Part shown: piece by piece, positions 54,976-64,000 of the stretch
Numbering within the stretch: the stretch's first letter is position 1
Layout of the letters: each line of letters begins with the position of its first letter
Source of the DNA: DATDPM01 sp963841995
GTDB taxonomy: Bacteria; Pseudomonadota; Alphaproteobacteria; DATDPM01
Direction: 5' to 3'
Length of the DNA: 64,000 nt
NCBI GenBank assembly: GCA_963841995.1
Contig: CAWJEX010000007.1
Coordinates: forward strand, 186,001 to 250,000
Position numbers and translations under genes: made by a program
The notes under the pieces: model-generated
What the model saw: only the letters and a program-made list of their open reading frames with translations
The model's database searches: none
Told to the model about the DNA's origin: nothing

Positions 54976-55695
54976 TTAATTCTTCGGTGCCGCCGCCCCC
55001 GGTGCCGGAGTGGCAGCCGCTCCACCAATAGCCGGCGCGCCACCCTTGCCAAGCCCCATTGCCGCCCCTCCCTGATCGGGCTGATCGGGCGGCGGGTTCC
55101 CGGGAGGCAGCTTCAGCGCCGGTAACCTGGCATTCACGCCCTTCACCACGAGCTCGCTGATGTCGAGATCCTGGCTGTAATAGACCGCCGCCGGCCGCAA
55201 CAGCACGAGGTCGAGATTTAATTGTTCGGCAACCGTCTTCGTGACCTCAATGATCGCCGTCTGGATTTGCTTTTGCACTTGGCCGGCCGCATCCTCAAGC
55301 TGACGGCGGCTGCTGTCCGCCTTGCGCTGGGTGTCGGCGAACCGCTGCTCCAAGGCTTGGCGCTTCTGCTCGAATGCTTCAGCCGAGAGCACCGTGCGCT
55401 GGCGTTCGAGTTCCTGTTCGGCACCGCGCAGATCGTTTTCTAACTTGGCAAATTCGTCGCGGAACACCGCGGCCCGTGCCTCGAGTTGGGAACGAACGCT
55501 CTGCTCCGCCGTCGATTCATTCAGAACCTGTTGAATATCGATGACGCCGGTGATCGGAGCTATCGGCTTTGGTGTCGCCCCCGCAGCGGCCGGTGCCGTG
55601 GCAGCTTTCGGTTGGTCCGCGGCCAGGGCGGTCGTGCCGGAGGCGGCGACGCCGAGAACCAGCAGGGAAATCAGAAGGATTATACGTTGCAGCAT
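54976..55695 (-). CDS. skp: Periplasmic chaperone Skp/OmpH family
   Basis: The protein has 239 residues: signal peptide (cleavage near residue 26), then a long coiled coil with Glu/Gln/Arg-rich heptads (about residues 65-155) characteristic of Skp, and a Pro/Gly/Ala-rich low-complexity tail of about 50 residues. Skp carries unfolded outer-membrane proteins to BamA, encoded 3 nt upstream. Confidence 0.87.
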   Translation of the reverse strand: MLQRIILLISLLVLGVAASGTTALAADQPKAATAPAAAGATPKPIAPITGVIDIQQVLNESTAEQSVRSQLEARAAVFRDEFAKLENDLRGAEQELERQRTVLSAEAFEQKRQALEQRFADTQRKADSSRRQLEDAAGQVQKQIQTAIIEVTKTVAEQLNLDLVLLRPAAVYYSQDLDISELVVKGVNARLPALKLPPGNPPPDQPDQGGAAMGLGKGGAPAIGGAAATPAPGAAAPKN

Positions 55696-55698
55696 TCT

Positions 55699-58017
55699 TT
55701 AAAACCTTGTCCCGAAGTTGAAGCGAATGATGGAAGTTTGATCGAATGATTCTTTTTTAATCGGAATGCCGAGATCGATCCGCACCGGCCCGAAGGGAGA
55801 ACGCCAAGCCAAGCCAAGCCCGACGGACGCCCGGATATTGCTTGTATCACCAATAAGCGGGCTGTGTTCATCGATGCCCCACAATGATCCGGCATCGAGG
55901 AATGTGTGCGCTGTTATACCAAAGGCCTTGGGGAGGCCAACCGGAAATCCGAGTTCGAACGAGCCGTCATAATATTGATTCCCGCCGAGCGCGTCGCCGG
56001 TTGACGTATCCCGCGGACCGATGCCCGATATTGCAAAACCGCGCATCTCTTCCTGACCCAAGAAGAAGCGGTTGGCCAATTTGATCGGCCGCCCGAATAT
56101 TCCTTGGATCTTGCCGGCTCTGCCGATCGCGCTGGCAACCCAATCAGGGGCGATCGGATAGAAATAACCGATTTCTCCGCTCAAACGGTAATAGTCAGCC
56201 GTTCCGCCGGCCCCGGCGAAGTCCGTCCCCACCTGGACGTAATACCCGTCGGTCGGATCAAACCGGTCATTGCGCTTGTCGTAGAGCAACGACTGGCCGA
56301 TTTCGGACGTCGTCGTATTCCCCGCCTGGTCCAGGATGAATTGCGACGCCGTGCTTTGGATATTCACAATGTCATCGTTGCGCAAGGTGTAGTGCCAAGT
56401 TTGACGCAAAGATTCGGTGACTTGATAACCGGAACTCAACGTGAAACCGACCGCTACCTGATCGAATTGCGCATTTTGCAAATTGTTTGTGTCCAAAGCG
56501 AAGATATCGAAACCAGCCGAAATATTGCGGTCGAGAAAATACGGCTCGGTAAAGGCTAGATCGACTCGCTCTAGGCGTTGCGACAGCATCAAGGTGATGT
56601 TCACATCCTGGCCGCGGCCGAGGAAGTTGCGCTCCCGAATCGAGAAATTGCCGAGAACGCCATCGGTGCTCGAATATCCCGCGCCGATCTGCAGCTCGCC
56701 GGTCGATTTTTCCTCGACCGTCACGTTGACATTGGTCCGGTCCGGCGCGCTTCCCGGCACATTGTCCACATCGACCTTCTCGAAAAAGCCGAGATTGCGG
56801 ATTTTCTGCTGGGACAAGCGCAGCCGCGCCGTGTTGAAGGCGTCGCCCTCGACCAGCCGCATTTCCCGGCGAATCACCTTGTCGAGCGTTCGCGTGTTTC
56901 CGGTAATATTGATGCGATCGACATAGACGCGGCGGCCTTCATTGATCACGTAGGTGAGGTCGATCGTGCTGGTGTCGACATTGCGCTTGACCTCCGGTTC
57001 GATATCGACGAATGCGTATCCGAATCGCCCGGCGAAGTCCGTCATCGCGTCCATAACGTTTTCGACCGCTTCCGCGTCGTACCACTTGCCTTCTTTCGTG
57101 GTGACCAGTTTTCGCAATTCCTTGATATCCAGATCGCGCAGATGCGATTGGACATCGACTTTGCCGAAATGGTAGCGCTTGCCTTCTTCAACCGTGAAAG
57201 TGACGAAAAAACGGTCCCGGCTTGGCGACAACTCGGCAACAGCCGACACCACGCGAAAATCCGCATAGCCGTTTTTCAGGTAATAACGCCGCAGAAGCTC
57301 CCGGTCAAAAGAAAGCCGGTCAGGATCGTAGGTGTCGTCGGTCGCAAAGAATCGATACCATCGATTTTCCTTGGTCATGACAACGTTCTTCAGCGTGTCG
57401 TCGCTGAAGGCGTGATTCCCGACAAAATTGATTTTTTGCACGAGGGTGACACCGCCCTCCTTAATTTCGAACACAAGGTCGACGCGATTCTCTGGAAGTT
57501 CGATCACTTTTGGATTCACGGTCGCGGCAAATCGTCCGCTGCGGCGGTATAGCTCGAGAATGCGGTTGACGTCGCGCTCAACCTTGGCGCGCGAATAGAC
57601 GACACGCGGTCTCGATTGGATTTCCTGTTGCAACGTTTCGTCCGAAAGTCTGCTGTTCCCTTCGAAAGCGAGCCGGTTAATGATCGGGTTCTCCACGACA
57701 TGGACCACAAGGACGTCGCCTTCGGTGTGAATGGTGACGTCGGCGAACAGGCCAGTTGCGAAAAGCGCCTTCAGCGAGCGATCGACCCGGGCGGCGTCAT
57801 AAGGATCGCCCGCCTTGATCACCATGTAGGAGAGAATCGTTCCGGATTCGACTCGCTGATTGCCCTCGATGCGGACATCGTGAATGATCGTTCCTTCGGG
57901 AGCCCCGGGAGCAGACGGCGGCGAGGGCGGCACATCCTGCGCCTTTGCCGTCAGCGACACAGCCATTAGCAAGGCAAAAAACACGACCCTTGCCACGGCT
58001 CGAACCGTTCCCCTCAA
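55699..58017 (-). CDS. bamA: Outer membrane assembly factor BamA
   Basis: The protein has 772 residues. A signal peptide (KAQ near residue 27) is followed by five POTRA repeats (about residues 40-440; for example IHDVRIEGNQRVESGTI, INFVGNHAFSDDTL, INITGNTRTLDKVIRREMRL) and an Omp85 barrel from about 460 to the end, finishing in Phe (RFNFGTRF). GIGPRD and the barrel strand pattern are typical. It inserts beta-barrel proteins into the outer membrane. Confidence 0.97.
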   Translation of the reverse strand: MRGTVRAVARVVFFALLMAVSLTAKAQDVPPSPPSAPGAPEGTIIHDVRIEGNQRVESGTILSYMVIKAGDPYDAARVDRSLKALFATGLFADVTIHTEGDVLVVHVVENPIINRLAFEGNSRLSDETLQQEIQSRPRVVYSRAKVERDVNRILELYRRSGRFAATVNPKVIELPENRVDLVFEIKEGGVTLVQKINFVGNHAFSDDTLKNVVMTKENRWYRFFATDDTYDPDRLSFDRELLRRYYLKNGYADFRVVSAVAELSPSRDRFFVTFTVEEGKRYHFGKVDVQSHLRDLDIKELRKLVTTKEGKWYDAEAVENVMDAMTDFAGRFGYAFVDIEPEVKRNVDTSTIDLTYVINEGRRVYVDRINITGNTRTLDKVIRREMRLVEGDAFNTARLRLSQQKIRNLGFFEKVDVDNVPGSAPDRTNVNVTVEEKSTGELQIGAGYSSTDGVLGNFSIRERNFLGRGQDVNITLMLSQRLERVDLAFTEPYFLDRNISAGFDIFALDTNNLQNAQFDQVAVGFTLSSGYQVTESLRQTWHYTLRNDDIVNIQSTASQFILDQAGNTTTSEIGQSLLYDKRNDRFDPTDGYYVQVGTDFAGAGGTADYYRLSGEIGYFYPIAPDWVASAIGRAGKIQGIFGRPIKLANRFFLGQEEMRGFAISGIGPRDTSTGDALGGNQYYDGSFELGFPVGLPKAFGITAHTFLDAGSLWGIDEHSPLIGDTSNIRASVGLGLAWRSPFGPVRIDLGIPIKKESFDQTSIIRFNFGTRF

Positions 58018-58038
58018 GCCCCCCTCCAGCGATTTCCG

Positions 58039-59175
58039 TCAGGTTCCGAGCTTTTTCAGCAGCTCGAATACCTTCAAATGTAAATCGTTCCAGGTCGCAA
58101 AAATCATCAGGCTCACAACGAGAGCGAACCCAATCCGGAACCCAACTTCCTGCGCCTTAGGCCCCAGTGGTTTACCACGAATGGCTTCGACGGCATAGAA
58201 AAGGAGATGCCCGCCATCCAGAACCGGAACCGGGAAAAGATTGACAAGACCGAGATTTATCGAAAGAACGGCCAAGAACCAGACAATCGCAACGATGCCG
58301 AATGTCGCCGCCTCGCAAGACATTTGGGCAATGCGAACGGGACCTCCCAAATCCTCCGTGCCTCGTGTACCGACGATCATCTGGCCGACCGCAGTCAGGG
58401 TTTGTGCCGACAGCGAATAAATCTCTTCGACCGAGCGCAGGGCCGCGGTACCCAGAGGATGCCGCACGAATTCGCGCGCACTCCCTTTGATCCCGAACAG
58501 ACCAACGTGGTGTGACACGCCGAAGTTATCCTTTTCCTCATGCAACTCAGGCGTGACTTGCAGACTTGTCTGGGTGCCATTGCGATTGACCACCACCGCA
58601 AGGGGCACGTTCGGATTGTCGCGGACAATCGTCTGGATTTCCTCAAAACGATCGACCGGTTGCCCGGCCACCGAGACGAATCGATCCCCGGCCTTGATTC
58701 CACCGAGTTCCGCAGCACTCCCCGATTGCACCTCGGTCACCACCGGCGGCGTAAACGGCTCGCCGGCAGTTGCAAAGAGTCCGGTCATGACCACGATTGC
58801 AAATAGAAAGTTCGCGGCGGGACCGGCGGATACGACCGCGGCCCGACCCCACAGCGGTTGGTAATGGAAGGACACCGCGCGCTCTTCGGGGGTCAAGCGG
58901 GGGCCATCGTCATTGGTGTCGCTTTCACCGAACATCTTGACGTAGCCGCCAAGCGGCAGAACGCTCACCTTCCAGCGCGTACCGACGCGATCGGTCCAAC
59001 CGAATAACTCACGACCGAATCCAATCGAGAACGTCTCGATTCGAACGCCGCACCAACGGGCGACAAGATAGTGCCCGAACTCGTGCACGAACACGAGAAC
59101 CGATATCACGGGAATCGCGACGGCGATTACCACGGCTACGTTGCTGCAACTCCCAGTCAGGAAATCCATTTCCAA
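58039..59175 (-). CDS. rseP: Site-2 protease RseP
   Basis: The protein has 378 residues. HEFGH (zinc and catalytic Glu) is in the first membrane segment, a PDZ domain is at about 125-200 (SGSAAELGGIKAGDRFVSVAG), and NLFPVPVLDGGHL supplies the Asp ligand; terminal membrane segments follow. Only one PDZ is evident, as in shorter alphaproteobacterial forms. It cleaves anti-sigma factors and signal peptides in the membrane. Confidence 0.95.
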   Translation of the reverse strand: MEMDFLTGSCSNVAVVIAVAIPVISVLVFVHEFGHYLVARWCGVRIETFSIGFGRELFGWTDRVGTRWKVSVLPLGGYVKMFGESDTNDDGPRLTPEERAVSFHYQPLWGRAAVVSAGPAANFLFAIVVMTGLFATAGEPFTPPVVTEVQSGSAAELGGIKAGDRFVSVAGQPVDRFEEIQTIVRDNPNVPLAVVVNRNGTQTSLQVTPELHEEKDNFGVSHHVGLFGIKGSAREFVRHPLGTAALRSVEEIYSLSAQTLTAVGQMIVGTRGTEDLGGPVRIAQMSCEAATFGIVAIVWFLAVLSINLGLVNLFPVPVLDGGHLLFYAVEAIRGKPLGPKAQEVGFRIGFALVVSLMIFATWNDLHLKVFELLKKLGT

Positions 59176-59192
59176 TCTTCCGCTGTAAAGGG

Positions 59193-60386
59193 CTAAGGCG
59201 ATTCGCGCTTATCGATGGTCTCGTTTGCGACGCGCCGGGCGAAGGTATCGATTTCGAGCACATCGGCGATCGTCGCAATTTGCCGGTTCGGCACCACGCT
59301 CAATGCCGTTTCGACAACTCGGGCAATATCGAGGAATCGGATACGCCGGCCAAGAAACGCGGCTACCGCGACTTCGTTCGCGGCATTCAGGATTGTAGGG
59401 GCCGCACGGCCACCTTGCAAGGCTTGGCGGGCTAAGCGCAGCGCCGGAAATCGTTGAAGATCAGGGGCTTCGAAGGTCAGCTGGCCCAGCGCCGCCAAAT
59501 CGAGGCGGGCCACCGGCGCTCCCATCCGTTCCGGCCACGCCAGGGCGTAGGCGATGGGGGTCCGCATGTCGGGCGCCCCCATCTGGGCCAGCACCGATCC
59601 ATCCACATAGGCCACGCAACTATGGATGACCGACTGCGGGTGGACCAGGACTTCGATCTGTTCCGATGGCAATCCAAAAAGATAATGGGCCTCGATCACC
59701 TCGAGCCCTTTGTTCATCATGGTTGCCGAATCGACGGAGATCTTCGCGCCCATGTCCCAATTCGGGTGGGCCACCGCTTGCTCGGGAGTGACGTCGGTCA
59801 TTTGCTCGATGCTGAATCCGCGGAAGGGTCCGCCGGATGCCGTCAAAATGATGCGCTCGATCGATTCGATGCTGTCGAAATCGAAAACCTGGAAGATTGC
59901 GCTGTGCTCGGAATCCACGGGGATTAACCGCGCGCCGCTTCGCGCCACTTCGGTTGTCACCAGATCGCCCGCGCAAACGAGGGACTCTTTGTTGGCAAGA
60001 GCGACGATGGCGCCGCGGCGCACGGCGGCAAGAGTCGATTCTAATCCGGCCGCCCCGACGATCGCCGCCATCACCCAATCGGAAGGCTGTTGCGCCGCGG
60101 CAATCACGCCTTGCCGCCCCGCCGCGATTTCGATTCCGGTTCCGGCCAGCGCTTCCTTCAGCGCGCCGTAGCGATTTTCATCAGCGACAACGGCAAGGCG
60201 TGGACGAAGTTTCCGCGCCTGCTCCGCCAACAATGCCACATTGTTTCGCGCCGACATCGCCTCGACCTCGAAGCGATCGAGATTGCGCTCAATCAGATCG
60301 ACGGTGCTGCATCCGACCGAGCCCGTCGAGCCCAAGATCGTCACGCGCCGGGGCGCCGTTGCCGGAACCGCCGCGGTTAGGGCCAT
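59193..60386 (-). CDS. dxr: 1-deoxy-D-xylulose 5-phosphate reductoisomerase
   Basis: The ATG at 60386 gives 397 residues; ATG 60407 is possible. ILGSTGSVGCSTVDLIERN binds NADPH; ALANKESLVCAG, PVDSEHSAIFQ and ISVDSATMMNKGLEVIEAHYLF are family motifs. It makes MEP, which IspDF (26 kb) uses two steps later. It overlaps the cdsA end. Confidence 0.97.
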   Translation of the reverse strand: MALTAAVPATAPRRVTILGSTGSVGCSTVDLIERNLDRFEVEAMSARNNVALLAEQARKLRPRLAVVADENRYGALKEALAGTGIEIAAGRQGVIAAAQQPSDWVMAAIVGAAGLESTLAAVRRGAIVALANKESLVCAGDLVTTEVARSGARLIPVDSEHSAIFQVFDFDSIESIERIILTASGGPFRGFSIEQMTDVTPEQAVAHPNWDMGAKISVDSATMMNKGLEVIEAHYLFGLPSEQIEVLVHPQSVIHSCVAYVDGSVLAQMGAPDMRTPIAYALAWPERMGAPVARLDLAALGQLTFEAPDLQRFPALRLARQALQGGRAAPTILNAANEVAVAAFLGRRIRFLDIARVVETALSVVPNRQIATIADVLEIDTFARRVANETIDKRESP

Positions 60387-61183
60387 GGCGAAACGGCTCC
60401 ACTCCAAACCGCCAGCAACGCAGCGGGTGCCGCCGCGACCAATCCGTCGACGCGGTCGAGCGCGCCGCCATGGCCGGGAATGAGATCGCTGGTATCCTTG
60501 ACGCCGAATCGCCGCTTGATCGCCGATTCGAGAAGATCGCCGAATTCGGCGGCAATCGCGAGTATGGCCGACAAGACCAAGAGCTTTCCGCGATCGATCG
60601 GCTCGGCGAAGGGCGCGATCCCGCCGCTAACGGCGACCGCCGCCAGCAGCCCACCAATTGCGCCAGCCCAAGTCTTATGCGGACTGATCGACGGCGCGAG
60701 GCGCGCTCCGCCGATCAGGTTTCCCGCCAAATACGCACCGACATCGGTCGCCCATACCACTGCGAAAAGCCATAGCATCACGAAACGCCCTTCGGCCGGA
60801 ACAAGGCGCAGCCACAGCAACGCCATCGCCGGAATTCCGATATAGAGCACGCCGAGGCTCATGAATTTCGGATGGGGCGAGCGCAAGAGATTCAGCAAAA
60901 CAAAACCCAAAAGCCCCGCTATGAAGGCTGCTGCAATGCCCCATTCGATACCCAGTCTCAAGCCCATGGCAGCCACCCCCGCTGCGGCAAGAAACAACGG
61001 CACGCCCGCCGCTGCGTCCGCGCCGCACAAGCGAACCCATTCCCATGACATGATCGCGGCGGTAATCGCAATCATTGCGATGAAGACGTATCCCCCGGCA
61101 AAAGCGGCGGCAAGCGCCGCCGGCCCAAGCACGGCCGCGGAGCCGATGCGCCAGAAAATTCGAGCGCGCGCGGCGTCAACCAC
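60377..61183 (-). CDS. cdsA: Phosphatidate cytidylyltransferase
   Basis: A GTG at 61183, inside the end of uppS, gives 268 residues; the frame is open further upstream but overlaps uppS deeply. There are about seven membrane segments. The signature SAIKRRFGVKDTSDLIPGHGGALDRVDG near the C-terminus carries the metal-binding acids (split here: KRRFGVKDTSD, PGHGGALDRVDG). It makes CDP-diacylglycerol for all phospholipids. Confidence 0.94.
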   Translation of the reverse strand: MVDAARARIFWRIGSAAVLGPAALAAAFAGGYVFIAMIAITAAIMSWEWVRLCGADAAAGVPLFLAAAGVAAMGLRLGIEWGIAAAFIAGLLGFVLLNLLRSPHPKFMSLGVLYIGIPAMALLWLRLVPAEGRFVMLWLFAVVWATDVGAYLAGNLIGGARLAPSISPHKTWAGAIGGLLAAVAVSGGIAPFAEPIDRGKLLVLSAILAIAAEFGDLLESAIKRRFGVKDTSDLIPGHGGALDRVDGLVAAAPAALLAVWSGAVSPWP

Positions 61184-61910
61184 CGGCCGCCCCGTATCGG
61201 CGGTCGCGCCGGTTAAACTCCCGGATCGCCTCCTCCAAATCCTGTTTGGTGAAATCGGGCCACAGCTTGTCGGTGAATATGAGCTCGGCATAGGCCGACT
61301 GCCACAACAGAAAATTGCTAAGGCGTTTTTCTCCGCTGGTGCGGATCACAAGGTCGGGATCGGGAATATCGGGGGTTGCGAGACGGCGGGCGAAATTTTG
61401 CTCGTCGATATCTTCCGGACGCAGGAGTCCCGTGGCCACGTCTTGGGCGAGACGGCGGGCCGCCTCGACAATTTCCGCCCGCGCGCCGTAACTCAACGCC
61501 ATGGTCAGATCAAGCGCCGTGTTGCCGCGCGTTTGTTCTTCCGCCTTCTCGATGAGGCTGACGATGTCCCGGGCCAGACGGCTCCGGTCACCAATGACCC
61601 GGAGGCGCACGCCATTCCGGTGAAGGTCGGCGATCTCGCTGCGCAAATACATGCGCAGCAATCCCATGAGATCGTCGACTTCGTTTCGCGGTCGCTTCCA
61701 GTTTTCGGAGGAAAAACCGTAGAGCGTGAGATAACGGATGCCGAGCTCGGCCGCTCCGGAAACGACGGCGCGCGTGGCATCCGCGCCCCGCTTGTGGCCC
61801 AAGGTGCGTGTCAGGCCCCGAGCGCGCGCCCAACGTCCGTTGCCGTCCATGATGATCGCAACATGGGCGGGAATTCTCGGCAGATCGGAATGCTGAGGAA
61901 CCGGACGCAT
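61176..61910 (-). CDS. uppS: Undecaprenyl diphosphate synthase
   Basis: The protein has 244 residues. HVAIIMDGNGRWARARG has the catalytic Asp; YGFSSENWKRP and DLVIRTSGEKRLSNFLLWQ are typical. It makes the C55 carrier lipid for wall and O-antigen synthesis. It starts 4 nt after the frr stop and overlaps cdsA by 8 bp. Confidence 0.97.
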   Translation of the reverse strand: MRPVPQHSDLPRIPAHVAIIMDGNGRWARARGLTRTLGHKRGADATRAVVSGAAELGIRYLTLYGFSSENWKRPRNEVDDLMGLLRMYLRSEIADLHRNGVRLRVIGDRSRLARDIVSLIEKAEEQTRGNTALDLTMALSYGARAEIVEAARRLAQDVATGLLRPEDIDEQNFARRLATPDIPDPDLVIRTSGEKRLSNFLLWQSAYAELIFTDKLWPDFTKQDLEEAIREFNRRDRRYGAAGG

Positions 61911-61914
61911 CGAC

Positions 61915-62472
61915 CTAGACTTGCTTGACCTCTTGTTCCTTAGCGGCGAGCGCGTCGTCGACCTTTTTAATGTGCTCGTCGGTGAGTTTTTGAATCTTGG
62001 CGTTCCAGTCGCGATGTTCGTCCTGGGACAGATCGCCGTCGTGCTCCATCTTCTTCAACTTATCCATCGCGTCGCGGCGGACATTACGGACGGAAATCCG
62101 CGCCTGCTCGGCATATTTATGCGCAACTTTGACGATCTCATTGCGACGTTCTTCGGTCAGATCGGGGATCGGCACGCGGACCAATTGGCCGTCAGACATC
62201 GGATTGAGCCCCAAACCCGCGTCACGAATGGCGTTTTCCACCGCCTTGACCTGAGATTTATCCCAAACTTGGACAGTAATAAGGCGAGGTTCGGGCACAT
62301 TGACGCTACCGACCTGATTCAGCGGCATCCGGTTGCCATAGGCCTCCACCTGCACCGGTTCGAGCAAACTGACCGACGCCCGTCCCGTGCGCAGCCCGGT
62401 GAATTCCTTGCGCAGGACTTCGAGCGCGCCGTCCATCCGGCGGCCAATTTCCTTAATATCAGGGGCAGCCAC
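61915..62472 (-). CDS. frr: Ribosome recycling factor
   Basis: The protein has 185 residues, the standard length. RMDGALEVLRKEFTGLRTGRAS, GSVNVPEPRLITVQ and VRNVRRDAMDKLKKME are conserved. It splits post-termination ribosomes with EF-G. It begins 4 nt past the pyrH stop. Confidence 0.97.
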   Translation of the reverse strand: MAAPDIKEIGRRMDGALEVLRKEFTGLRTGRASVSLLEPVQVEAYGNRMPLNQVGSVNVPEPRLITVQVWDKSQVKAVENAIRDAGLGLNPMSDGQLVRVPIPDLTEERRNEIVKVAHKYAEQARISVRNVRRDAMDKLKKMEHDGDLSQDEHRDWNAKIQKLTDEHIKKVDDALAAKEQEVKQV

Positions 62473-62476
62473 GACC

Positions 62477-63256
62477 TTAAGCCTCCTCGCTGATGAGCGT
62501 GAACTTCCCTTCGCCGGTCATCACCGCAGCGAAGGCGCCTGGATTGTGAATCGAAAATACCAAAATCGGAATCCCGCTTTCTCGCGCCAGCGAAATGGCC
62601 GGGGCATCCATCACCCGCAGATCGCGCGACAAAACCTCGAGATAAGTCAGTCGGTCATAACGCTCGGCCTTCGGATCGGATTCCGGATCGGCGCTGTATA
62701 CGCCGTCCACCTTTGTTCCCTTGAGCAGCGCCTCGCATTCCATTTCAGAGGCGCGCAAGGCCGCCGCGGTGTCGGTGGTGAAAAATGGATTGCCGGTGCC
62801 GGCGGCGAAAATAACGACCCGGCCTTTTTCGAGATGGCGCAGCGCGCGGCGCCGGATATAGGGCTCGCAGACTGTGGCCATGGGAATGGCCGAGAGAACG
62901 CGGGTCGGCACTGCAAGATTTTCCAGCGCGCTCTGCATGCACAGCGCGTTGATGACGGTCGCCAGCATGCCCATGTAGTCCCCGGTCGCCCGTTCGAGGC
63001 CTTCGGCGGCGCCTTCGAGACCGCGGAAAATGTTCCCACCGCCAATCACCAGGGCGACTTCCACACCCAGCGCATGAACGGCGACAACGTCGCGGGCAAT
63101 CCGCTCGACCGCAACCGGGTCGAGGCCGAATTCCCGGCCGCCCATCAGAATTTCACCCGAAATCTTGAGGAGAACCCGCCGATAGCCAGCACGCCCGGCC
63201 GCACGAATATCGGCGGCGAGCGGCTCTTCCCGGCCGCGGCTCATTGGACTGACCAT
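62477..63256 (-). CDS. pyrH: Uridylate kinase
   Basis: The start is uncertain: ATG 63256 or 63244 fits the family (255-259 residues). RVLLKISGEILMG, VIGGGNIFRG, GTGNPFFTTDTAAALRA and GVYSADPESDP are hallmark motifs. It phosphorylates UMP to UDP. The gene follows tsf in the common tsf-pyrH-frr order. Confidence 0.95.
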   Translation of the reverse strand: MVSPMSRGREEPLAADIRAAGRAGYRRVLLKISGEILMGGREFGLDPVAVERIARDVVAVHALGVEVALVIGGGNIFRGLEGAAEGLERATGDYMGMLATVINALCMQSALENLAVPTRVLSAIPMATVCEPYIRRRALRHLEKGRVVIFAAGTGNPFFTTDTAAALRASEMECEALLKGTKVDGVYSADPESDPKAERYDRLTYLEVLSRDLRVMDAPAISLARESGIPILVFSIHNPGAFAAVMTGEGKFTLISEEA

Positions 63257-63338
63257 AACCGTCCGAACATGCCAGTTTCCGGACCTCGATTGTACCCCAT
63301 TTCTGGCGCCGATTGCCGCCAACCGCGGCAATGGTGGG

Positions 63339-64000
63339 TCATTTTTTCAGCTGGCTGGCGACCTCAGCCGCGAAATCCGTCTGCTTGCGCTCCAGCCCCT
63401 CGCCCAGGGCAAAGCGGACGAACCCCTTGACCGTCACAGCGGCGCCGAGGTCCTGCGCGGCCGCCTCGATCGCCTTGCCCACCTTGCTTTCGCCATCGAT
63501 GACGTAGACCTGCTCCAGCAGCACCGAATCCTCGTAAAATTTGCGGAGCCGCCCTTCGACCATTTTCTCGATGATCTCCTCGGGCTTGCCGGAATCCCGC
63601 GCTTGCGCCGCCAATATATCGCGCTCCCGCGCCAGCAACGACGGGTCGACCTGGTCGCGGCTGACTGAAACCGGATTGGTCGCGGCCACATGCATGGCGA
63701 TATTGCGGCCCAGGGATTCGAGTTTATCTTTCTTGCCCGCGCTCTCCAGCGCCACCAGTACGCCGATGCGGCCCAATCCGGGTGCGGCCGCGTTGTGCAC
63801 GTAGGTCACGACCACGCCGTCATTGACCGACAGCGCGGTGGCGCGACGCAGCGATATGTTTTCGCCGATCGTCGCGATCAGGTGGGTGAGCTCTTCCTGC
63901 ACGCTGCGCCCGGTTCCGGGGAATGGCGCATTCGCGATCTTCGCGAGGTCGCCGCCTTGCTCCAGAGCGACTTTCGCGACGGCCGATGCAAATTTCTGAA
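63339..64000 (-). CDS. tsf: Elongation factor Ts, C-terminal part (continues past window edge)
   Basis: The frame is open to the right edge, reading KFASAVAKVALEQGGDLAKI before QEELTHLIATIGENISLRR, so the gene is cut by the window and the N-terminal UBA domain and TDFVARN motif lie outside. IATIGENISLRRA and the dimerisation domain (DPSLLARERDILAAQARDSGKP) are typical. It exchanges GDP on EF-Tu. The end (GEGLERKQTDFAAEVASQL) is complete. Confidence 0.96.
   Translation of the reverse strand, partial: QKFASAVAKVALEQGGDLAKIANAPFPGTGRSVQEELTHLIATIGENISLRRATALSVNDGVVVTYVHNAAAPGLGRIGVLVALESAGKKDKLESLGRNIAMHVAATNPVSVSRDQVDPSLLARERDILAAQARDSGKPEEIIEKMVEGRLRKFYEDSVLLEQVYVIDGESKVGKAIEAAAQDLGAAVTVKGFVRFALGEGLERKQTDFAAEVASQLKK

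Overview
The window looks like a chromosome segment of a GC-rich alphaproteobacterium. The best match is to Rhodospirillales-like gene order: ntrB-ntrC-ntrY-ntrX-trkA-dat-hfq-hflX, a fused ispDF, LpxI instead of LpxH, NtrX without GAFTGA, and a direct-repeat GTTC-N7-GTTC type SOS box. I found no tRNA, rRNA, CRISPR array, insertion sequence, prophage or conjugative element. Almost everything is housekeeping.

Layout. 1-13.7 kb (+): 3' end of a histidine kinase, a secreted subtilisin-like protease, envelope genes (mltB-like, rlpA, dacC-like PBP), tmk-holB-metG-tatD-metallo-beta-lactamase fold, an SDR, mazG and a 3-hydroxyisobutyrate-dehydrogenase-type enzyme. 13.7-25.7 kb (-): dusB-ntrB-ntrC-ntrY-ntrX, trkA, D-amino-acid aminotransferase, a HAD hydrolase, hfq, hflX. 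25.9-28.9 kb (+): ispDF-pgpA-cinA-CPBP protease. 28.8-36 kb (-): tpiA, secG, pyrG, kdsA, eno, ftsB, lipA, ratA. 36-50 kb: a small secreted protein (-), ppiD-trpE (+), a divergent polysaccharide deacetylase (-), trpGDC-moaC-moeA-lexA (+), a comEC-like remnant (-), gltX and gltA (+). 50-64 kb (-): the envelope block tsf-pyrH-frr-uppS-cdsA-dxr-rseP-bamA-skp-lpxD-fabZ-lpxA-lpxI-lpxB, then gloA.

How the genes work together. The last block couples translation factors (tsf, frr), isoprenoid and phospholipid precursors (dxr, uppS, cdsA), outer-membrane protein assembly (bamA, skp, rseP) and lipid A synthesis (lpxD, fabZ, lpxA, lpxI, lpxB). kdsA supplies Kdo for the same lipopolysaccharide. The ntr genes form two nitrogen/redox two-component pairs.

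Most unusual points. (1) Seven minus-strand genes, including eno, kdsA, lpxB, lpxI, ntrX and ntrY, are each broken by a single small frameshift while both halves stay well conserved. This is best explained by consensus errors or very recent mutations, so these genes should not be called dead without read support. (2) The LexA repressor has Leu where the autocleavage serine should be. (3) TatD has lost two acidic active-site residues (E to K, D to N). (4) The SDR has YxxxR instead of YxxxK. (5) A well-formed intrinsic terminator sits directly in front of the eno ribosome-binding site. (6) tpiA has a perfect 25-bp duplication over its start codon that creates an upstream mini-ORF. (7) The pyruvate dehydrogenase genes often found between ftsB and lipA are absent, and comEC is reduced to a fragment. 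I did not find a clearly new multi-gene system; the novelty is in altered residues and regulatory layout.
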